Shown: positions 53,897 to 63,727 of the stretch, piece after piece
Layout of the letters: each line of letters starts with the position of its first letter
How positions within the stretch are numbered: the stretch's first letter is position 1
Source of the DNA: Bacillota bacterium
GTDB lineage: Bacteria > Bacillota > Dethiobacteria > DTU022
Reading direction: 5' to 3'
Length of the DNA stretch: 64,000 nucleotides
Assembly: GCA_030611385.1 (NCBI GenBank)
Contig: JAUWPV010000008.1
Span: 1-64,000 of the forward strand
Translations under genes and position numbers: made by a program
The notes under the pieces: model-generated
The model's database searches: none
What the model was told of the DNA's origin: nothing
The model's input: only the letters and a program-made list of their open reading frames with translations

Positions 53897-54751
53897 ATGT
53901 CACTCGTTTCGCTAGCCGATTTGCTTAAAAAAGCCGATCAGGGCGGTTATGCGCTCGGCGCTTTCAACTGCAACAACATGGAAATAGTTCAGAGCATCGT
54001 TATGGCTGCTGAAGCAGAGTGCTCACCGGTGATCATCCAGGCCAGCCAGGGGGCAATCAAGTACGCTGGTCTCAGTTATATCATTGCCCTGGCTCGCCAG
54101 GCCGCTGAAGGTGTTTCTGTTCCGGTTGTCCTGCACCTCGATCATGGCACCAGCTTTGATCAGGTGATGCAGTGCATCCGCTTCGGGTTTACCTCGGTTA
54201 TGTATGATGGTTCTCATCATCCGCTGGAAGAAAATATCGCTCAGACTCGCCGGGTAGTAGAAATTGCCCGGGTATTCGGGATATCAGTTGAGGCGGAACT
54301 TGGCCGCATTGGCGGAACCGAAGATGATATTAGTGTCAGTGATGCAGAGGCCTTTTTCACAGACCCGGCTGAGGCTAAACGGTTTGTTGAAGAAACCGAT
54401 GTTGACGCTCTCGCTGTTTCGGTTGGCACCGCTCACGGGCAGTATAAAGGTGACCCAAAGCTCGATTTTGAACGTTTGGCCGAGATCAGCAGGCAGGTAT
54501 CCTGTCCTCTGGTTCTGCACGGTTCTTCTGGAGTATCTGATGAAAGCATCACCAGGGCAATCGAGTGTGGGGTGCGTAAGATTAATATCGATACCAATAT
54601 CCGGGAGGCCTTCGTCGGGGCGATGCGCACAGTTCTTGTTAACAATCCCAAAGAAATCGATCCGCGCAAAGTTCTCGGGTCAGCCCGCGACGCCGGGGTG
54701 GAGATCATCCGCGAGAAAATTCGCCTTTTCGGTTCTTCCGGCAAAGCTTAA
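53897..54751 (+). CDS. fba: Class II fructose-bisphosphate aldolase
   Basis: 284 residues, ATG behind AGAGGAGG. Zinc and catalytic residues appear in LHLDHGTSFDQV, YDGSHHPLEENI, VEAELGRIGG and LVLHGSSGVSDE. It cleaves fructose-1,6-bisphosphate in glycolysis or works in reverse. Tagatose- or ketose-specific members of the family look similar, so the exact sugar is inferred. Confidence 0.92.
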   Translation: MSLVSLADLLKKADQGGYALGAFNCNNMEIVQSIVMAAEAECSPVIIQASQGAIKYAGLSYIIALARQAAEGVSVPVVLHLDHGTSFDQVMQCIRFGFTSVMYDGSHHPLEENIAQTRRVVEIARVFGISVEAELGRIGGTEDDISVSDAEAFFTDPAEAKRFVEETDVDALAVSVGTAHGQYKGDPKLDFERLAEISRQVSCPLVLHGSSGVSDESITRAIECGVRKINIDTNIREAFVGAMRTVLVNNPKEIDPRKVLGSARDAGVEIIREKIRLFGSSGKA

Positions 54752-54770
54752 TCATTTTATTCGGCATATA

Positions 54771-56474
54771 TTATTTTATTTTGGCCCAGCTGTCGCGAAG
54801 TTTGACAATCCGGTTGAATATCAGGTTGCCCTCCCCGGTTGTTGCGGGATCAAGATAAAAATAGCCCTTGCGCAGAAATTGGAAGCGGCTGCCGGGATCG
54901 GCTTCTTTAACAGATGTTTCGGCGGGCACATTTTCACAGACGATGAGCGATTCCGGGTTTAGATGGTTGGTGAAATCGCTTTCGTCATCTTCTTCGGGAT
55001 TTTCGACTGTAAATAGAGTGTCGTATAGGTTTACAGTAATCCAGGTCGCGTGCCTGACCGCGACCCAATGGATCACCCCTTTGACTTTTTTCCCACTTGT
55101 ATCCGAGCCGCTCTTTGTTTGTGGGTCGTAAGTGCAATGCAGTTCAGTGATCTTACCCGCGGCATCTTTAATTACATTCTCAAAGCAGATAATATAGGCG
55201 CCCTTAAGGCGCACTTCCCTGCCTGGAGCCAGGCGGAAGAACTTTTTCGGGGGTTCTTCCATAAAATCTTCTCTCTCGATATAAATTTCACCGGCAAAGG
55301 GGACCAAGCGGGTTCCAGAGCTTTCATCACCGGGTAGGTTTTCCATAACAACCAGCTCAGTGTGATCGGCAGGCCAATTAGTAATTACCACTTTCAGGGG
55401 ATCGAGCACAGCCATCAGGCGTGGTGCCCTGGTTTCGAGATCCTGGCGGATACAATGTTCTAAGAAAGCCAGGTCAACGGTGCTGTCGGATCTGGACACT
55501 CCAATCTGTTCCTGAAAATTAGCGATAGCCTGCGGGGTGACTCCTCGCCGGCGAAGGCCGGCAATAGTCGGCATTCGCGGATCATCCCATCCGTTAACGT
55601 GATTCTCTTCGACCAAGCGCCGCAGTTTACGTTTACTCATAATAGTATAGGTCATATTCAGACGGGCGAATTCGGTCTGACGGGATCGGTATTTAATCGA
55701 TTCCGGCATCAGTTCGACAGCGTTATCGACCACCCAATCATAGAGAGGACGGTGATCACTGTATTCAATTGAGCAGAGCGAGTGGGTAATCCCCTCCAAA
55801 GCATCAGAGAAGGGATGGTCAAAGTCATACATCGGGTAGATGCACCACTGGTTGCCGGTTCGGTGATGGTCGGCATGCAGAATACGGTAAAGGACAGGAT
55901 CTCTCATGTTCAGGTTACCCGAAGCCATGTCAATTTTAGCCCTGAGGACCCTGCTGCCATTTGGAAATTTGCCGCGGCGCATCCGTTCGAAAAGGTCAAG
56001 GTTTTCTTCCACCGGGCGGTCACGGTAGGGACTTTTGGTGCCCGGCTCAGTCAGGGTGCCCCGGTACTGCCTGACCTCTTCCGGATTTAAATCACAGACA
56101 TAAGCACGACCGGCCTCGATTAAACGCAGGGCAAACTGGTACTTAGTCTCAAAGTAGTCGGAGCCGAAAAAGAGGCGATCGTTCCAATCCGCCCCTAGCC
56201 AGTGGATATCTTCAATGATCGAATCGACGAATTCCTGTTCTTCTTTGACTGGGTTTGTATCGTCGAAGCGTAGGTTGAATTTTCCATTAAAAATTTTTGA
56301 CATTGAGTAATTTAGAAGAATTGCCTTGGCGTGCCCTATATGTAAGTAACCGTTTGGTTCGGGGGGGAAGCGGGTGTGGACGCAGCTATCTTTCAGCAGT
56401 CCTTTTTCCAGGTCTTCCTTGATCATTGTGTAAATAAAATTTGTTTTAACTTCAGCTTCGTTGTTCTCGGTCAT
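54771..56474 (-). CDS. glnS: Glutaminyl-tRNA synthetase
   Basis: 567 residues. The class I signature is [16 protein letters not shown], with KMSKS-type [26 protein letters not shown] and a C-terminal anticodon-binding beta-barrel (about 340-560) complete the enzyme. Many Bacillota lack GlnRS and use GatCAB, so its presence marks either an early retained or transferred gene. It converges with the aldolase gene. Confidence 0.96.
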   Translation of the reverse strand: MTENNEAEVKTNFIYTMIKEDLEKGLLKDSCVHTRFPPEPNGYLHIGHAKAILLNYSMSKIFNGKFNLRFDDTNPVKEEQEFVDSIIEDIHWLGADWNDRLFFGSDYFETKYQFALRLIEAGRAYVCDLNPEEVRQYRGTLTEPGTKSPYRDRPVEENLDLFERMRRGKFPNGSRVLRAKIDMASGNLNMRDPVLYRILHADHHRTGNQWCIYPMYDFDHPFSDALEGITHSLCSIEYSDHRPLYDWVVDNAVELMPESIKYRSRQTEFARLNMTYTIMSKRKLRRLVEENHVNGWDDPRMPTIAGLRRRGVTPQAIANFQEQIGVSRSDSTVDLAFLEHCIRQDLETRAPRLMAVLDPLKVVITNWPADHTELVVMENLPGDESSGTRLVPFAGEIYIEREDFMEEPPKKFFRLAPGREVRLKGAYIICFENVIKDAAGKITELHCTYDPQTKSGSDTSGKKVKGVIHWVAVRHATWITVNLYDTLFTVENPEEDDESDFTNHLNPESLIVCENVPAETSVKEADPGSRFQFLRKGYFYLDPATTGEGNLIFNRIVKLRDSWAKIK

Positions 56475-56577
56475 TGAAATCTCCTTTTTCTATCCAGACG
56501 GCGCCGGCGACATTTTGGTTTCTCTAGCCAAGTTTAACTCTGGTATATAAGATTTCAACTTTTTTACTTTAAAACCT

Positions 56578-57924
56578 TTATCGATTCTGTGAGAAATCAA
56601 GTTTGATTTGTGCACCACCGGTGGGGTTTTCACCAGCGCTGATTGTGCCCCTGTGTTTATCAACTATTGCCCGGGAAATAGAGAGGCCAAGACCGCTGCC
56701 TCCGTTTTCACCCCGGTAAAAGAGGTCGAAAACTTTTTCTAACTCATCTGCTTTAAAACCTGGTCCGTCATCTTCAATTGTGATTGTTGGTCCATTTATA
56801 TTGATAGTGACATATTTGCGTGCATAACGCAGGGCGTTACTGAGGATGTTGAGGAGCAGCCGGTGGATTTTTTCCGGATCACCCTGAATTGTACTATTAT
56901 CAGAAACGATAGTAGTATCGATAGTGATTCCTTTCTCGAGAGCCAGACTCTGCACGGCGTGTACCGCCTCTCTGACAGCTTCATCAAGCGAGACCGGTTC
57001 AAAACTATAGTTTTCTTTCAGTGTTTCCATCTTGGAGAGGTAAATAAATTCATCAACCAGTGCTTTCATACGCCGTGATTCCCTGATGATAATTTCGAGA
57101 CTCTGTTCTGCTTCTTCCGGGGGAATAACCCCTTCGCGCATGGCCTCGGCATAACCCTGAACAGACATTAGCGGCGTTTTAAGTTCGTGTGAGGCATTTT
57201 GAAAGAATTCTTTTTGAACGCGATCGTATTCGGCCAGCTGATCGGCCATATCGTTAAAGGTATCAGCCAGCTCTTCAAGCTCGTCACCGGTGTTGATGGA
57301 CAGTCTTCCGGAGAATTTGCGCCGGGCCAGTTCTCCGGCCCGGTTTTTTAGCTGCTGCAAGGGACCTACTATAACCCGGGTGGCCAGCGCTCCGGCGATC
57401 AGAGAAACGGCGATGCCTGCACCCAGCGCCAGGGCCAGGATGTTTAAAAGACTGCGGTTGAGCTGGGTTAGCAAATCGAGTCGGGAATAGAGAATCAGGG
57501 CGGCTTTGCTGCTTTCTCCGGCGATGATGACTGGGTAAACAACAGCCACCAGATTTTTTTCAACAAAACTACCAGCGATTTCCGGTTTGGATACCAGATT
57601 TAAAAACGCTTCATTGCTGATTACGGTTCCGGGTGGGTTAACCTCCAGATCACTGCTGTCGATAACAGTACCGTCGGGCTGCACTAAAATATAGTCGGCG
57701 TAGGCGACGCGGTTGGCCAGATTAAAAAAAGCGCCACGCATATGGCCGCCACCTTGCATGCCTGGTTGGGTGGCGGTAGCGGATAGGGTTTCGGCAACTC
57801 GATGCAGGCTTTGGATTGTGTCGTTGATAAGGTATTGGCGAACGGTAAGGCTGAAGGCGAGAGCCAGCACTGCGAAGGAGATGAACAGAACAGCTATGTA
57901 GCTAATAAATATGCGTTTAAACAT
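56578..57924 (-). CDS. Sensor histidine kinase
   Basis: 448 residues from the ATG at 57924, which overlaps the response-regulator stop; the track start lies inside that gene. It has an N-terminal helix (FISYIAVLFISFAVLALAF), an external sensor of about 130 residues, a second helix near 165-190, HAMP, the H-box NASHELKTPLMSVQGY, an N-box LLNILSNALRYA and G-boxes DDGPGF and GGSGLGLSI. The signal is unknown. Confidence 0.93.
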   Translation of the reverse strand: MFKRIFISYIAVLFISFAVLALAFSLTVRQYLINDTIQSLHRVAETLSATATQPGMQGGGHMRGAFFNLANRVAYADYILVQPDGTVIDSSDLEVNPPGTVISNEAFLNLVSKPEIAGSFVEKNLVAVVYPVIIAGESSKAALILYSRLDLLTQLNRSLLNILALALGAGIAVSLIAGALATRVIVGPLQQLKNRAGELARRKFSGRLSINTGDELEELADTFNDMADQLAEYDRVQKEFFQNASHELKTPLMSVQGYAEAMREGVIPPEEAEQSLEIIIRESRRMKALVDEFIYLSKMETLKENYSFEPVSLDEAVREAVHAVQSLALEKGITIDTTIVSDNSTIQGDPEKIHRLLLNILSNALRYARKYVTININGPTITIEDDGPGFKADELEKVFDLFYRGENGGSGLGLSISRAIVDKHRGTISAGENPTGGAQIKLDFSQNR

Positions 57925-58591
57925 CGAGCCTGTACCCATAGCCCCAGACTGTGGACAATTCCGGCAGGGCTTCTTTCTCGCGAATTTTTTTGCGAATCCG
58001 TTTAATTGTGTCGTCAACCGCTCTTTCTTCAACCTCGTAAGTGTAACCCCAGATTTTCTCCAGGATCAATTGTCTGCTGAATGGGCGACCCGGTGATGAT
58101 GCCAGCAAAATAAAAAGATCATATTCTTTGGCGGTGAAAGTAATTTCTTCGCCATTAATGGTGATTTTTCTCTGCTCGAGGTTAACGCTGATATTATTTA
58201 GGTTTAGCTGCTTGGTGCTGTTTTCCGTCGGCTGCAGTCTTTTAAAGATATTTTTTATACGCACCACCAGTTCGCGGGGACTGAACGGCTTGGCCAGGTA
58301 ATCATCGGCACCGAGTTCAAGACCGAGCACCCGGTCGAATTCTTCTCCGCGGGCTGAAACAAAAATTATCGGTTGGCTATACGATAGTCTAATTCTACGG
58401 CAGAGGTCCAGGCCGTCGGAACCGGGAAGCATGATGTCGAGAACAAACATATCTGGTGCACTGTTAACAAGAGCGCTCTCGACTGCTTCGGCAGAAGCAA
58501 AAGTGCGTATCGTGTAGCCCTCTTTTTCAAGGTAGCGTCTGATCAGCTCCCTGATATTTTCTTCATCGTCTACTACCCAGATAACAGCCAC
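57917..58591 (-). CDS. OmpR-family response regulator
   Basis: 224 residues. The receiver domain has DDEENIR, the phospho-Asp in FVLDIMLPGSDG and the Lys in LAKPF. The winged-helix domain ends RAVDDTIKRIRKKIREK and WGYGYRLDV. It is translationally coupled to the histidine kinase. The Spy-like gene upstream may be a target, by position only. Confidence 0.94.
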   Translation of the reverse strand: MAVIWVVDDEENIRELIRRYLEKEGYTIRTFASAEAVESALVNSAPDMFVLDIMLPGSDGLDLCRRIRLSYSQPIIFVSARGEEFDRVLGLELGADDYLAKPFSPRELVVRIKNIFKRLQPTENSTKQLNLNNISVNLEQRKITINGEEITFTAKEYDLFILLASSPGRPFSRQLILEKIWGYTYEVEERAVDDTIKRIRKKIREKEALPELSTVWGYGYRLDV

Positions 58592-58643
58592 TGATTATTC
58601 TCCTTACGTAGCGAGTTTACTCTATTGTATCTGATAGCATGAA

Positions 58644-58674
58644 GAAGTCCAGAGATTATCAATCTCTGGACTTC
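58644..58674. terminator. Perfect hairpin between the Spy-like gene and the two-component system
   Basis: GAAGTCCAGAGATT, a 3-base loop and AATCTCTGGACTTC form a perfect 14-bp stem just after the Spy-like gene on the minus strand. The U-tract is short (CTTCTT), so it may work as a terminator or as an attenuating or 3'-stabilising hairpin. Confidence 0.6.
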
Positions 58675-58697
58675 CAGCTTATGCGGATCAAATCTTA

Positions 58698-59093
58698 CTA
58701 GCGGCTAAAGCACCCGCTGCCCTTTTCCCCACCGAAGTTACGCATACCCCCTCCGAAATTCTGGAAATGCTCTGCAAATTCTTCCGGTAGGAATTCACTT
58801 AATTCTTCCCGCTTGGCTTCCATCAAAGCGAAGCGGTTTTCCCGTAATTCCCCGAAGTTTTCACTGTCGCCGGCATCTCTCAAAGCATGCATTTCTTCCC
58901 GTAGTTTAAGCATGTCAGCGCGATATTTCTCAATAACTTCATTGAATTGTGCTTGCTGGTCATCGGTCAAAGATTCCCGTATACAGGGTCCGGTTTGGCC
59001 ACTTCCGAAGCCCCCGTAGTAGGCAAAAGCTGTTGAAGAAAGGGCTAAAACAAACAAGGTAACTAAAACTGCTGATAGCAATACTCTTTTCAT
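58698..59093 (-). CDS. Exported Spy/CpxP-like protein
   Basis: 131 residues. A clear signal peptide (KRVLLSAVLVTLFVLALSSTAFA) is followed by a Gly/Tyr-rich segment, then a long charged helical stretch (LTDDQQAQFNEVIEKYRADM and EELSEFLPEEF) like the LTxxQ-containing Spy/ZraP folds. It ends with two phenylalanine/glycine stretches and a late Cys. Such proteins act as chaperones or metal binders outside the membrane. AGGAGG precedes the ATG. Confidence 0.75.
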   Translation of the reverse strand: MKRVLLSAVLVTLFVLALSSTAFAYYGGFGSGQTGPCIRESLTDDQQAQFNEVIEKYRADMLKLREEMHALRDAGDSENFGELRENRFALMEAKREELSEFLPEEFAEHFQNFGGGMRNFGGEKGSGCFSR

Positions 59094-59263
59094 ACTGGTT
59101 TACCTCCTCAGGTTGTTAATGTCTTGCAGATTCAGTATACGGGGTGAATAAGGCAGGAATACGTGATAAATATTAAGATTTAATAATATTTAGCGATTTT
59201 ATTGGCTGCTGTTTTAAGTCTTGTCTGGATCAGATATAATAAGCAGGTGTACAGATTGAAAAA

Positions 59264-60019
59264 GTGGGAGCGGAAAACGTGAACAATATTTTAATAATTA
59301 CTTTAATCGGTTTAGGTGCTGGGGTAATCGGAACCGGATCAGGTGCATTCATAGCCCTCTTTGTCAAAAAACCCAGCAAGTCACTGCTTGGTTTTATTCT
59401 CGGTTTTGCCGGTGGCATTATGCTGGCGATTGTCCTAATAGATCTGCTTCCCGAGTCGATGGAAGCAGGCAGTTTATTTACTGCTTTTCTTGGGCTGCTT
59501 GTTGGGGCTCTTTTTATTCTATTTCTTGACCTGAAAATGCCGCATTTTCATTTTTTCGAAACAACTGAAGAACTGGCCCGATTTATCCGCACCGGAACTG
59601 TTTTAGGACTTGGCATTGCCATGCATAACCTACCTGAAGGAATTGCTATCGGGGCCAGTTACGCCGCTTCTTCGACCCTCGGTTTTACTTTAGCCCTGAC
59701 TATTGCCCTTCATAACATCCCGGAAGGTATTGCCATGGCCTGCCCACTCTGCGCAGGCGGAATGCGACTGCGTTGGATTCTGCTTTATACCGCTATGGCC
59801 GGCCTGCCAATGGGTCTAGGGACCTTTATGGGCGCCAGTCTCGGTTCTATCTCTCCGGTAGTTCTCTCGCTTTCCCTCGGTTTTGCCGGCGGAGCAATGC
59901 TCTATATTATATTTGGTGAGCTGATCCCGGGCGCGCAGAATTCGGGCAGTGGTTATGCTGGTACCTTCGGCGCTGTTTTTGGTACCATCGCCGGTATTTT
60001 ACTTCTTTCGGTAATCTAA
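59264..60019 (+). CDS. ZIP family metal transporter
   Basis: About 251 residues; GTG at 59264, or GTG at 59279, which sits behind GGGAGCGG. There are seven or eight membrane segments. The two ZIP metal-binding helices are visible as HNLPEGIAIGA and HNIPEGIAMA. It imports divalent metals such as zinc into the cytoplasm. A TATAAT at 59235-59240 may be its -10. Confidence 0.9.
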   Translation: MGAENVNNILIITLIGLGAGVIGTGSGAFIALFVKKPSKSLLGFILGFAGGIMLAIVLIDLLPESMEAGSLFTAFLGLLVGALFILFLDLKMPHFHFFETTEELARFIRTGTVLGLGIAMHNLPEGIAIGASYAASSTLGFTLALTIALHNIPEGIAMACPLCAGGMRLRWILLYTAMAGLPMGLGTFMGASLGSISPVVLSLSLGFAGGAMLYIIFGELIPGAQNSGSGYAGTFGAVFGTIAGILLLSVI

Positions 60020-60107
60020 CAGATGTTCCTGGTTATGAAGGTATTTCTAGAGGGAGATCCTACAGATATTGTCTACTTGATCTCAACTATTACTCATGAC
60101 TTAGCTT

Positions 60108-60509
60108 CTAATGGAGAGCATTTTTACTGCACTTCAGATGGGAACTGCGGATGGGTATAACTTTTCTCACCCCGCCACGTGGGTTTTCAACATCGCCCCG
60201 GTAACGGGGAATAATATGAATATGAAAATGGAAAACCGTCTGGCCGGCAGCTTGGCCGACATTAGCCCCGATGTTGTAACCGTCGGGGTTGAATTTTTTA
60301 TCTAATAAGAGCTTGGTTTCAATAATCAATTGGCTGATCGCGCTGTGTTCTTCAGGCAATGCGTCAAAATAAGTATCCATGTGCCGTTTCGGAATAACCA
60401 GAACGTGGCCTTTACTAACTGGGCAGGCATCATAAAAGGCCAGGGCAAGATCGTTTTCAGCAATTATTTCCAGGGAATCCCTGAGGCAAAATATACACTC
60501 CGTCATCAA
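60108..60509 (-). CDS. HIT family hydrolase
   Basis: 133 residues. CIFC at the start, HVLVIPKRHMDTYFDAL and the histidine triad HFHIHIIPRYRGD are diagnostic. HIT proteins hydrolyse nucleotide phosphoramidates or dinucleoside polyphosphates. The C-terminal segment after GGVRKVIP is normal length. Confidence 0.92.
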   Translation of the reverse strand: MMTECIFCLRDSLEIIAENDLALAFYDACPVSKGHVLVIPKRHMDTYFDALPEEHSAISQLIIETKLLLDKKFNPDGYNIGANVGQAAGQTVFHFHIHIIPRYRGDVENPRGGVRKVIPIRSSHLKCSKNALH

Positions 60510-60734
60510 TAATCCTCCTGAATTGTTCCTCGTTCTGTTAATAATTTTTCTTTATCATATCACAACGCTGATACCTGTTGAACTAAAGGCGCCGTTATTT
60601 GATCGCTGGAATGAACCATATTTAAACAGGGGCTATACTTGTAATGCTTGATTAAAACAAATAGTATTAGGGTATTAAGCAGGGTAAATGTATCTGGTTT
60701 ATTGGATCCAATAATAGCGATAGGAGGTTGTAGA

Positions 60735-61442
60735 ATGGGTGATTACAGGAATAGTATGTTTATGTTTGTGCTTGGTGCCATTGTCGCCCTTTTTGTTACA
60801 GTGCAGTCGATTGTTTTCTTGAAAAAGGCCTGGGAGGAGGGTAAGCGCAAGGGTATGCCGCCGGAAAAAATGCGCAAGGCTGTCGTATCTAGTGCTGTCT
60901 TTACTCTGGTCCCCTCGCTCTCGATACTGCTGACGATGCTGACCCTTTCTGGGGCGCTGGGTCTGGCGCTGCCCTGGATTCGCCTTTCCGTAATCGGGGC
61001 GGTGACCTATGAACTGCCGGCGGCGGAAGCAGCGGCACAGGCTGCGGGTGCCAGCCTGATGGGCGCCGGGGTTCCGGTTTCAGTTTTTTCGGTGATTGTC
61101 TGGGTGATGACCCTGGGAATTATGTCCGGCCCGCTCTTTATCATTGCTTATTTCAAAAAACTGCAAAGTAAAATTAACCAGATCAAGGTTGAAGATAACC
61201 GTTGGGGTGCCCTGCTCATATCTGCGATGTTTGTTGGTTTAATCAGTTCTTTTCTGGGCAGCGCCCTGGCCGGAGGCATGGTCTCGATATTGACCCTATT
61301 CTCATCAGCGCTGTTGATGGTTGTCTGCATTATGATCGAGCAGAAAGCGGGATTGAAAGTTTTCAAGGATTTTGCTCTGCCCCTGAGCATGATCGGGGCT
61401 ATGGCCCTGGCGATACTCTATTCCGGGTTACTGGGAGGTTAG
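60735..61442 (+). CDS. DUF5058 family membrane protein
   Basis: 235 residues from the ATG at 60735 behind TAGGAGG; the track start has no such site. Five or six membrane segments alternate with short basic loops (KKAWEEGKRKGMPPEKMRKA). The family is uncharacterised. It is followed within five bases by another membrane protein and then by an M20 peptidase, suggesting a peptide or amino-acid-derivative transporter. That role is inferred from neighbours alone. Confidence 0.75.
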   Translation: MGDYRNSMFMFVLGAIVALFVTVQSIVFLKKAWEEGKRKGMPPEKMRKAVVSSAVFTLVPSLSILLTMLTLSGALGLALPWIRLSVIGAVTYELPAAEAAAQAAGASLMGAGVPVSVFSVIVWVMTLGIMSGPLFIIAYFKKLQSKINQIKVEDNRWGALLISAMFVGLISSFLGSALAGGMVSILTLFSSALLMVVCIMIEQKAGLKVFKDFALPLSMIGAMALAILYSGLLGG

Positions 61443-61446
61443 TTCA

Positions 61447-62115
61447 ATGACAAACGGAAAAGTCAAAAATCAGGCTTATGAACTGTCAATTCACAGGATG
61501 GGGCGAATGTGGATGTCGGCAGCTCTGCTGGTAATCCTGGCGGTGCCGGTGGCCATTTCCTTTTATTTTAACAGTTGGCCGGCGGCGGGACCTCTGTTCG
61601 GTGGGCTGCTGCCGATCATGATGATTTATGTGCCGATTGGTATTATCGAAGTAATTACCTTTTCACCGATGCTGGGCAGTGGGGCAACTTACCTGGCTTT
61701 TACTACTGGGAACCTGACCAACCTGAAGGTGCCCTGTGCCCTTAATGCTTTGGAAATTGCCGATATCGAGCCTGGTTCTATCCAGGGTGAAATCATTTCG
61801 ACTATTGCAGTGGCCACCTCTTCATTGGTGACCAACCTTGTTCTCGTTTTAGGCGTGCTTCTGTTTGTCCAACTGACACCGGTATTAGCTTCCCCGGTGT
61901 TGAAACCGGCTTTTGAAAATATTTTACCCGCTCTTTTCGGAGCGCTTGGCTACCTTTATATTTCGAAAAACTGGAAGCTGGCAGTGGTGCCGCTAACACT
62001 GATGGTTGTCATTTTTCTCTTGATGCCGACAGCACCGGTCGGGATTCTTATTCCAGTCAGCGCACTATCCGCTATTGCTGCAGCCAGGTTTATGTATAAG
62101 AAAAGTATGCTTTAG
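61447..62115 (+). CDS. Multipass membrane protein, partner of the DUF5058 gene
   Basis: 222 residues with about six hydrophobic segments (MSAALLVILAVPVAISFYF, PLFGGLLPIMMIYVPIGII and others) and a conserved-looking loop GSGATYLAFTTGNLTNLKVP. I do not recognise a named family. The spacing (five bases after the DUF5058 stop, 14 before the peptidase) suggests one complex or pathway. Confidence 0.7.
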   Translation: MTNGKVKNQAYELSIHRMGRMWMSAALLVILAVPVAISFYFNSWPAAGPLFGGLLPIMMIYVPIGIIEVITFSPMLGSGATYLAFTTGNLTNLKVPCALNALEIADIEPGSIQGEIISTIAVATSSLVTNLVLVLGVLLFVQLTPVLASPVLKPAFENILPALFGALGYLYISKNWKLAVVPLTLMVVIFLLMPTAPVGILIPVSALSAIAAARFMYKKSML

Positions 62116-62129
62116 GGGAGGCAGAAAAC

Positions 62130-63635
62130 ATGACGTTATTAATGATTAGCGGAGGACTAATTACTCTCTGGGTGGTGATTCTTTTAGTCAGGGCGGCTCT
62201 ATACAGACCGCTCTCGGCAGAGGTTTATCCTGTTCAGCGATCGGTGGATTCAACCAGCCCGGATGTTAGCTATGAAGAAGCGGCTTGTCACCTGGCTGAA
62301 CTGGTGAGCTGCCGGACGGTCATTCCCAAAAGCGAAAACGGTGGTGGAAAAGAAGACGAAGGCGGTTATGAACAGTATAAAAAATTCCGTAGTCTGCTGA
62401 AGAAGTTTTACCCCCTGATCCACAGCAACCTCGACTTGGAACTTGTTAACGAACATTCTTTACTCTACCGCTGGGTTGGGCAGGGCAGTGAAAAACCGCT
62501 GGTACTGCTGGCTCACTATGATGTGGTGCCGGCCTTTAAAGAGCAATGGAAGCATCCCCCGTTTGACGGCGTGATTGTAGAAGGGGTAATCTGGGGCCGG
62601 GGCACGCTTGACACCAAGGGCACCCTCTGCGGTATTTGTGAAGCTGTTGAAGGCATGCTGATCAAAGGTTTTAAGCCGGCTCGCGATATATACTTTGCTT
62701 TCGGCCATGATGAAGAGACAATGGGTGCTGGTGCGCCCGGGATCGTGGAGATCTTGAAAAACAGGGATGTGTATCCGGAACTGGTTTTGGACGAGGGGGG
62801 GGCGATCATACAAGGAGTATTTCCCGGTGTCGACAGGCCAATTGCCGTGATTGGGCTGGCCGAAAAAGGAATTGTCGATATCGAAGTTGTCCTTGAGGGC
62901 AGCGGTGGGCATTCTTCAACGCCGGGACGAATTAACCCACTCAGTGAAATGAGCAAAATTATTCTTCGCCTTGACAAAAACCCATTTCGGTCTTATCTTC
63001 CGGGTGAAGTTAAAGAGATGTTTGCAGTTATCGGTCGGCACATGCCCTTTACATTCAGAATTATCTTTGCCAACATGTGGTGTTTTCAACCGCTGCTTAC
63101 CACTATTTTACCCCTGCTCGGTCGTGAATTGAATGCGCTTTGCCGCAGTACCTGTGTTTTTACCATGGTGGAAGGCAGTAAAGCGAGTAATGTAATTCCC
63201 GACAGGGTGCGCGCAGTAGCTAATCTTAGATTGGCCGCGATAGATCCGCTTGACGAGGCACTAAAGCATATTACCGAACAGGCATTTGCGGCTTCACAAA
63301 AAGCCCGTAAGGCCAGGGAACCCCTGAAACTGAAAGTCAGCCTGCTGCATGGACACAATGCTTCGGCTTCTTCAAGCACTGCTTCAGCTGCCTACCAAAC
63401 CCTGAAGCAAACGATCAGCGAGTCTTTTCGGGATACAATTGTCTCACCCTATATCATGCTCGGAGCTACTGATTCGCGTCATTATTGCGCTATTTGCGAT
63501 AACGTGTTTCGGTTTTCACCGATCCGGATGAATAAGGAAGAGCTGCACAGTATTCATGGGGTTGACGAGCGTATTACAGTTGAAAAGCTGGGTGGGATAG
63601 TTGATTTCTACCGGACTTTGATCGGTAAGTTCTAA
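62130..63635 (+). CDS. M20 family metallopeptidase
   Basis: 501 residues with one N-terminal membrane helix (about 1-25). The zinc-site motifs are LLAHYDVVPA (His, Asp), GRGTLDTKG (bridging Asp), AFGHDEETMGAG (catalytic Glu-Glu) and SPYIMLGATDSRHY with a final HSIHGVDE. It is similar to carboxypeptidase PM20D1/CPS1-like enzymes that act on N-acyl amino acids or dipeptides. The membrane anchor and partners suggest it processes a substrate moved by the two membrane proteins. Confidence 0.9.
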   Translation: MTLLMISGGLITLWVVILLVRAALYRPLSAEVYPVQRSVDSTSPDVSYEEAACHLAELVSCRTVIPKSENGGGKEDEGGYEQYKKFRSLLKKFYPLIHSNLDLELVNEHSLLYRWVGQGSEKPLVLLAHYDVVPAFKEQWKHPPFDGVIVEGVIWGRGTLDTKGTLCGICEAVEGMLIKGFKPARDIYFAFGHDEETMGAGAPGIVEILKNRDVYPELVLDEGGAIIQGVFPGVDRPIAVIGLAEKGIVDIEVVLEGSGGHSSTPGRINPLSEMSKIILRLDKNPFRSYLPGEVKEMFAVIGRHMPFTFRIIFANMWCFQPLLTTILPLLGRELNALCRSTCVFTMVEGSKASNVIPDRVRAVANLRLAAIDPLDEALKHITEQAFAASQKARKAREPLKLKVSLLHGHNASASSSTASAAYQTLKQTISESFRDTIVSPYIMLGATDSRHYCAICDNVFRFSPIRMNKEELHSIHGVDERITVEKLGGIVDFYRTLIGKF

Positions 63636-63727
63636 CTACTATCAGGACAAAGGCAGGACAATGTCTTCGCTTCGGTGAATTATTATTCGGAAATCAAGAA
63701 ACCGACTGGAGGAGGCCTGGTTGAGTT

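Noticed and set aside
54264-54962. 232-residue plus-strand ORF
   Set aside because: An out-of-frame shadow of the aldolase gene running into antisense glnS.
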